DNA of 64,000 bases, taken from positions 310,001 to 374,000 of the forward strand of contig NW_026570345.1 of NCBI RefSeq assembly GCF_019649055.1. Reading direction: 5' to 3'. Source of the DNA: Paramacrobiotus metropolitanus. Lineage: Eukaryota > Tardigrada > Eutardigrada > Parachela > Macrobiotidae. The translations under genes were made by a program, and so were the position numbers. Shown one piece after another: positions 57,671-64,000 of this stretch. Position 1 is the stretch's first letter, and each line of letters starts with the position of its first letter. The notes beneath the pieces are model-generated. The model had not been told where the DNA came from, searched no databases, and saw only the letters and a list, made by a program, of their open reading frames with translations.

Positions 57671-60600
57671 TGATGAATAATTCAGCGATAATTAACCGCA
57701 GGTTCGCGATGCTTTATCAGCGACCCATCACGCTTTAATTTTTCCAGTACTTGTTTTTTTTTTGGGTGGGTAACTGGTGCTGTTGTTGTACGGTGTTGGT
57801 GTGTTGATGTGATCATGTCGACGGCCGATAATGTGGACCCAAGCAGAAGACTATCACGGGACTGATTATCGCTGTTTAAAATGATAACTGACGGATCGCG
57901 TCCCTGCACTGGATTTTACCCGCGGTGTGTTTGGCTATTGACGGGGTTAACGCGGTGCTCATGCCCAATTAATCCTTCAATGTCACTGTTCTTTCCAATT
58001 GCGGATGTTCGAGTCGATCGTGACGATGTTGTTTTGCGGTGTTTTTCTTTATTTTGAAGTGGACGGATTTAAGTGAGTGCTCGGGCTACATACGGTAAGC
58101 AAAAAAACCAAACACCGTGAGAAAATAAATACAATGTGCTTTCTTTGAAAATTGAATAACGATTTGCAGGCCCGCTGAGCGCTGTCGATATGCGCGATAA
58201 AGTTCAGGTAGAGCCGTAGAGGTATTTGCAGAGATTATTATCGTTCTTGGCTCATTTTGGGGGTCTTTTAGTGCAGCATGTTGTAGATTCGAGATAACGG
58301 ATAAATAATGGTTAGGTATTGATTTTGCTGACAATCATTTCTATAAATTTTACAAATATTATTTTACAAATATAATTTCATAATTATAATCAACTGGATG
58401 CCAGTTTCCACGTTGATTTCAATAGGCGTTGCAAAACTTAATGATATCTTCGAATTGATAAATACTGTATTATTACAGATCAGGATTTTACAATACTCAG
58501 CGCTCGCACTGGTAGTCTGAGAGAGCATAGTTCTTATCTCTGGCCGTATCAATTTAGGATAAAGCTCTTCCCGTCGTTATCGACTGACTATGTGCGCCTG
58601 TAATGGCAAGGCAACAACTGTAGTACGGTAGCGTGTTGGCGGACGGCAGGATCAAACAAAATGATAATTCAATTAAATTTTGGGTGGTGCTTGGTGTGCC
58701 GCAGAAAATGTTTAGCTTTTCTTTTACATTATTGTTTGATTAAAATACTAATTGGAAAAGTGGAAATGTTAACTTTAAAGCGTCTTAGTAAGAAGCTACA
58801 GTACGAAGAATGCAGTGAATAGTTTGCTTTGCGAGCTACTGCAGCAGATTCGATTGACAGCTTCGATACTTATTTTGTAAACTCTCATGATTTATGGAAA
58901 TGTAGTACACTGCTGCCGGATATGATGCAGAAGTAGTTCCAGATGTACGAATTTGGGTTGTGGTGCACAATTGTTACAAAAATGTGCATTGTTATCGTTT
59001 CAGATAGAGTCAGATTTTGGAGAGCTCTGTGTGTGTTTACGTTGTATCAATTTTATTAACCGGCGTATTTTGCATATGACATTGGCCGCACACCTGTTTG
59101 CTTTGCTGGTGTGTTGCTAAACCGGTGTTGTTGTCTTTGATGCATCAACAGGGTGCATTTTATTTGCCTTAAATTAATTCATACCGGCGTTAGTAAACAG
59201 AAAATGCCAACAATCTGTTGCCGCTTTTTTATTGGGCTATCAGTATTGATGAATTTCATCAGTGCGTATGTAGATTTCTGAAGTTACAGTACGTATCGAT
59301 TTTTAGAAGCAGCACAAAATTGGCATGATTTATGGTCAATTCACTGCACTAACACCGTTCTCGTTTTATTTTTACCACACTTTGAATGAACTGATAGACC
59401 GTAGCCTCGGTTGTTTATTTCTATATCAGATGTTTGCTAGCGGGGCGATGGGTACTGTAAAAATACGTCAAAAAGTTTTCCGCCCTCCCTTTATCATTAT
59501 TTTTGTCTCATCGCTGTAGCATCTTCCCATTCTAGCTAAATATTACCATGCATCTTTAAAGTAAAATTTTCGAATATTCTGGGATCGAAATGAAACGGAC
59601 AGTGGAACGTTAGTTTATTAAACGTTAAGGAAAATATAGCAGGGTCACTAGTGTTGTCTTCCGTTTCGGCTGACTTATCACTTGTCTGAATAGCACTGAT
59701 GGTGTCCGCAATGGAACGAACTAGAGTAGACTTTACAAAACCAGTCTATCGTCAACGGCCAATTGTCATGTCAGACATGAGAGATTTTCACAACTGGAAC
59801 TCTTTTATTTATATTTTACGCATCGACAGCGCTATTTTGCCTGTACTCTGCTCACGTTGTTTTTTTCGGGAGTTTATTAAGGCATGGTTTTTTTAGGAAT
59901 ACTATCTTCTTCGAAAAAATTATTTGAATTCTTTTAGTAACAGTAGCAGGGATAAATGGTTGCAACTTGCAAGTATGTTCGAGTTTTAACACGGAATCTT
60001 GACATTGACATCGCGATGTATGGTTAATGATTCTGAACGCAGTTGATGGATGCGTTCACGTGCGCTGGCTACTGCGTCTGGTCGTTTCCGGGTTGGTGAA
60101 TTCTACTAATTGTAAATTGTCGCTGATTTTCCGGGATTGCTTTTGAATCATCAAAAATATGAAATTTCTCTTTCCAGGTGGTGATTGGTGCACTAATACT
60201 GGAAAATCAGTAAGAGTTGACTTTTCCTCTGCTACAGCCTATGTTTAGCTGGGACGGTGCTGCAGTGCGGCAGCGCTCATGCGCATTCTGCAGTGTAGGG
60301 CCTTCCCAGCTATGCCTATCACTATGGCGACTTCCGGTGAGGATCAAGGCTTCCCACCGCTGGACATGCGTTTAGCGCTAACCGACCACTATGATCTACT
60401 TCCACATTCACACTAGCATCAGAAACCCTACGTAAGTTGTTAAATACTAATAAGTAGCGGTGGTGTATTCTTCCGCAGTACAATGCTCGCTATCTACTAA
60501 ACAGAACAGTGGGTATTGCTATCCCGTTGTTACAGCGCATTATACGTAGGACATCATCCAGATTCACGAAACACTTGTACTATTGGATACTCGTACAACA

Positions 60601-61107
60601 TTTGTACGAGTATGTACGTACATGCAGCATTAATAGTGCACATCATGGAAGCGGATAGCACAGTTTCTTAGAGTTGCTGGCTATACGTTGGAAACTTCGA
60701 GCTTGTAATTACTGTAATGACTGTTGTTCACATTTTACTGCCAGCTTGATATAAGTTCATTGATTCATTGATTCATTGATTCATTCATTCATTCATTTAT
60801 TCATTCATTCATTTGCTACGTATTGTTAGAATCCCGCAAGAGGCGAATCCAAGGATTATCTTCTCGGGCGATTAAATAAATAAAAATTCATTAAAAATAT
60901 AAATAATAAAAAAAATTTTTCTATTGGTCTAGCAAATAATTAATAAATTATATACCCATAATCGGGTTGAAAAATCGAACACCATCCACACGACCCGCTA
61001 CGGGAATCGTGTGGATGGTTGATCCCGGGATAATTTAATTAAACGATATCGAGAATAAGATTCGATTTTTAATTTTTCTAAATATAAAATCGCTTTTACC
61101 CTTCGCC
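57671..61107. other. Long intergenic stretch, 3.4 kb
   Basis: I see no gene that I can support. It contains a poly-T/G run near 57746-57767, an (ATTC/ATTG)n simple repeat at 60752-60812, and a possible - strand terminal exon at 59986-60105 listed among rejected items. Confidence 0.4.
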
Positions 61108-62267
61108 ATGGATGCACTCGCTTCGGTCTGCGATGCTACCGCACCGGTCCCTGACGTCCCTGCACCGGTCCACAATTCCATTGCGGTCCACTTCGCTGCC
61201 GCACCGGTCCTGGACGCTGCCGCACCGGTACAGAACGCCGTCGCTCCGGTCCACGATGCCGTCCACCACGCTGCCGCACCGGTCCAGGACGATGCCGCAC
61301 CGGTCCAGGATGCCGCCGCTCTGGTCCACGACGCCGATGATGCTGTCGAAGAGTTTCCGGCCGATGCTGTCATCGCAGCGAAGGTGAACGCGTACCTGCT
61401 GACCAAGTCGACGGATGCGGCGATCCTGGAATTCGATGGGATCAAGATGCCGGCAATCCCGATTACTGAACTGCTGCTGCAGTTCACCAACATCCGGTAA
61501 GATTTTTAGCTAATTGTTTCATTATATTTAATTATTAATTCAACCTCACGGGTTTCAAAATAAATAAAAATGTGTGAAATGCGTAAAAATTGAAAAATAA
61601 ATTAAAATAAATTACTACCGTTTACAGTTCGATTTCGGCCGAGAACTGCGGCCTGCGTTCGTTGGATTCGTTGCCGTGCAAGGACCTCCTGGAAACCTTG
61701 CACCTGGATGACAACGAGCTCGCGGGCAACGCCCTCCTGGCGCTGCGTCCGTGTATCAAGTTGACGGAAATCCATCTGAAGGGGAACGGCTTTACCAGCG
61801 CGGAGCAATTCGCTCCTCTGCGCAAGTTGCCGCTGGAGTGGGTCGACGTCAGCTTTAATCCGGTGACTCACTGCTCCTCGCTGCAGGAGGCGATGGAGCC
61901 ACTGTTCCCCCGGGCCCACACCGTAGTCGTCACCAGTATCCTGGACCTGATGGCAGACGAGAGCGCACTGGAGGAGAGCGACGCAGGACGTGGAAGAAGC
62001 GTAAATTAAACCAAATAAAAATAAAATAATAAAATCATTGGAAATTTAAAAATCATTCAAAAATTGGAAGCTAAATTTAAAAATAAATTCCGGAATATTT
62101 CAGAACAAAATTCAATAATAAATTTTAAAATTGTTTCGAAAAATTCTACAACTGTAAAATAAATTCAGTTGTTTGCAGATCCAGACTGGGAGCTAGGATC
62201 GGAAGCGGGATCCGACAGCGAGGTGGAGGCGTTTTCCGATTTGGATATGGACGATAGCTTTGAATAA
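61108..62267 (+). CDS. ANP32-like acidic LRR protein with an Ala-Pro-Val repeat N-terminus, three exons
   Basis: Exons 61108-61496 and 61628 to about 61990-62000, then 62179-62267. The second exon encodes LRRs (LHLDDNELAGNALLAL, LTEIHLKGNGFTSAEQF, WVDVSFNPVT) that align with ANP32/LANP proteins through the final cap (LFPRAHTVV). The last exon gives an acidic tail (SDSEVEAFSDLDMDDSFE). ANP32 proteins are nuclear or cytoplasmic chaperone-like phosphatase and histone-acetylation regulators. Residues 1-75 are unlike ANP32: about ten imperfect units of A-x-A-P-V-(Q/H)-(D/N). The exon 2/3 junction is unsure. The good GTAAAT donor (62001) leaves phase 0, which reads into a stop, whereas the acidic-tail frame needs phase 1 (GTGGAA at about 61991). 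The stop TAA lies inside an AATAAA. Confidence 0.6.
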
Positions 62268-62393
62268 ATGGTTTTTTTTCTTTAAAAGTGTCTGCGTTTA
62301 TGTGGTTTGGTGCGACAGAATAAAATGACACGCGTTCTGCGCTTTACATTTATTATCATTGTAGTTTCATACGATCAATCGTAACAAATAATA

Positions 62394-62705
62394 TCATATC
62401 AGTTTTTCTTCTTTCAAAAATTCAAAATATTGCAATAAATTCTGGGATTCTTTCCCGGCGGCTCGTGCTGCGTCTGCATGATAGCGGTACGCTCGATTTG
62501 CGATTCCACCTGCATAAAAAATCAGGAACCATTGGTAAAATGAAAAATTAATTCAAATCAAAGGAAACTCACTTTTAATTAACTGGAAGTGAACGGCAGC
62601 ATCGGTAGCGTCACATTGCAACCAGTTATTAAGCTCACGTAAAATTGCAAGCAGTTCCGACTCGAAAGCAGCATACGTCTGCTGCGTGCTGCTCTCTACT
62701 GGCAT
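62394..62705 (-). CDS. Conserved-looking 82-aa helical protein, two exons
   Basis: Exon 1 runs 62705-62573 (ATG at 62703-62705) and ends AAA A before GTGAGT. Exon 2 runs 62509-62394, after TATGCAG. The phases match and give 83 codons with TGA. The protein starts MPVESSTQQTYAAFESELL and ends EFLKEEKLI. It is alanine- and glutamine-rich with mostly helical character (LLAILRELNNWLQ; AYRYHADAARAAGKES). There is no signal peptide. A - strand AATAAA lies just beyond the stop (62349-62354). It converges tail-to-tail with the ANP32-like gene, only 126 bases away. The function is unknown; size and character fit a small subunit of a larger complex. Confidence 0.6.
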
Positions 62706-63039
62706 TGGGGTTCACGACTGCTGCGCAGTTTCCCACGGGAAACGGGAAGAGCGTCCGCAGACATCCCCATTGTACAGTGTCTGCAACGAGTAATTTTATT
62801 TTCTGGAGGTTGCCACGGCAACTCTTAGCCAGTCGGCACAGGTGTAACATTTTGCTACCTTAATAAATTGTAACAAGTTCTCAAAACATTTTTGTTAATT
62901 AGTCTTAACTTTTACGAGTTAAGTAACAACAATATTTTTTAAAATGTCGGATAACGTTGACACTTTTGACTTTGAAGCCTGGTTGCGAAACAGAAGCTGA
63001 CGGTTCTGACTTTTCTGAACCACAGCGATCCTAATCTAG
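62706..63039. other. Interval with a short ATG-started frame
   Basis: An ATG at 62944 opens an 18-codon frame (MSDNVDTFDFEAWLRNRS) that could be a first exon of the next gene. I see no good donor. Confidence 0.25.
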
Positions 63040-63748
63040 ACTTCCTGTCCGAATTTTTTTTCCCGATCCTAATGCGCCGACAGCAGGACCTGCTTACGCG
63101 GATCCCGACACGCCGATCGAACCGGGTTTTGCCCACGCTTTGAGTCCCTGTCACCACCTGCTGGAACCGCCGGCCATCCATGTCCATCTCCCAAATGCCT
63201 GGCGTGATGACCTGCCTCCCGATTTCCTCCCACAACCGCTCACCGATGAGCAAGCGGCACTGCTGGAGTTTCTCCAACCAGGACCTGTCTCGCGACCCAT
63301 CGGTTTCGTCAACCTAGAGGTCGCCACCTTGGTCCGTGCCGGCACCCTGACCGTCAAGCTGATTTTGGAGAACCAGATACCGCAGTACGGCACGGTGGTT
63401 GCGCACCGTGGACGGAAGGGACCACGCTGCGACATGGCCATGAGCGAGCTGCGGGCGCTCTTGCGTTTCCTGCTGTCGACGGAATGTGATGCCATCGTCA
63501 CAACACTTCGCCCAACGTCAAGTGTCAGCTCGAGACCACAATACCGCCGGGAGTTTTCGCCATCCTTGCATGCCGCATGGGTGCGTCAGGAAGCGGACTG
63601 CAAACGCCTGCTGCGTGTTTGCCGCGTAGAGAGCCAACATCAGCGTTTCGACCACCAGGATCAGCATGGACGCTGTCCGAAAATTGCGAAAATGGACTTG
63701 TATCCAGTGCTGTTGCAGCTCTTCCCGGATATTCCCAAGGGACACGAG
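63040..63748 (+). CDS. Unrecognised protein exon, gene continues beyond window (partial)
   Basis: An open frame begins after a possible TCTAG acceptor (63035-63039) and ends GGACACGAG before a GTAAGG donor. It has an acidic proline-rich start (PDPNAPTAGPAYADPDTP), then LPNAWRDDLPPDFLPQPLTDEQAALLEFL and a mixed alpha/beta-looking core (VNLEVATLVRAGTLTVKLILE). No domain is recognised. Coding is supported by length and by the splice-like ends. It may be a host gene or a retroelement piece. Confidence 0.4.
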
Positions 63749-63756
63749 GTAAGGTC

Positions 63757-63932
63757 ACCGTTTCGTTCAATGTTCAACCAGTTCAAAGTTCAATTGATTC
63801 AGTTCAATGTTCATAATGTTCAATGTTCATAACGTTCAATGTTCAATAAATTTAGTTCAATGTTCATAAAGTTCAATGTTCATTAAATTCAGTTCAATGT
63901 TCACTGAACCTTATATATTTAGTTCAGTGTTC
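63757..63932. repeat. TTCAATGTTCA minisatellite
   Basis: Units of the form GTTCAATGTTCA(TAA) recur about nine times with small variations, in what is probably the intron after the exon ending 63748. Confidence 0.85.
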
Positions 63933-64000
63933 AGGAATCTTAATTTTCGCATTGAATTTGCTCTGCCGGATTACTAACTAAATTTCTGATAAACTATTTT

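Noticed and set aside
59986-60105. Possible - strand terminal exon (reads TRKRPDAVASARERIHQL)
   Set aside because: Composition looks coding and an AG acceptor precedes it, but I found no upstream exon or start, so it remains unsupported.
60304-60417. Short + strand frame starting MPITMATSGEDQGF
   Set aside because: Only 34 codons with no splice partner; could be chance.
61035-61493. 152-codon - strand frame rich in WTGA repeats
   Set aside because: It is the antisense shadow of the APV-repeat exon of the ANP32-like gene.
1-64000. CRISPR arrays, prokaryotic operons or riboswitches
   Set aside because: The window is intron-bearing animal DNA. No direct-repeat/spacer pattern or bacterial gene organisation is present.

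Overview
This is eukaryotic, intron-rich genomic DNA from an invertebrate animal. Coding exons are separated by short GT-AG introns of about 50-150 bp. A neuroglian/L1-type adhesion gene, rhodopsin-like receptor and thioester-protein (TEP, alpha-2-macroglobulin/CD109-like) cluster all point to a bilaterian. An ecdysozoan such as a tardigrade or arthropod relative fits best, but the species cannot be fixed from sequence alone. | Layout. The first 41 kb is a tandem head-to-tail array of five TEP loci on the + strand, named here A to E. TEP-A (1-5386) enters from the left edge and carries several frameshifts and a stop. TEP-B (6212-12898) keeps its first exon and exons 13-19, but the middle is replaced by about 3.3 kb of foreign DNA with a gag-like ORF on the - strand. 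TEP-C (13627-16806) is a divergent remnant: a signal-peptide/MG2 start, a 5'-truncated retrotransposon insertion with target-site duplication, and decayed receptor-binding-domain exons. TEP-D (20543-27409, about 1395 aa) is nearly complete with one suspicious phase break near its 3' end. TEP-E (31875-40889, 1464 aa) is fully open when spliced and is the best candidate for a working gene. A, B, D and E all keep the GCGEQ thioester motif. Between C and D lie a restriction-like-endonuclease retrotransposon fragment and a small non-autonomous LTR element with matching 4-bp target duplications. A two-exon GPCR sits between D and E. | The right 23 kb is mixed. It holds an FN3-only neuroglian-like gene (42208-44728), a secreted LRR protein with a tandem two-cysteine module (45652-48002), and an unresolved 48.8-50.7 kb stretch. 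Further on are a - strand coiled-coil gene with exact 11-residue repeats (52099-53082), a C2H2/GRF-like zinc-finger gene (56012-56419), a small coiled-coil gene, and more retroelement debris. Near the end are an ANP32-like LRR gene (61108-62267), a convergent 82-aa - strand gene (62394-62705), and an unrecognised exon running towards the right edge beside a TTCAATG minisatellite. | How it fits together. The TEP array looks like birth-and-death evolution of an innate-immunity effector family: exon lengths are almost identical among copies while integrity ranges from complete to wrecked, and mobile elements have landed in the decayed members. All multi-exon models are conceptual splices made by comparing the copies with one another and by GT/AG signals; none is supported by transcripts.
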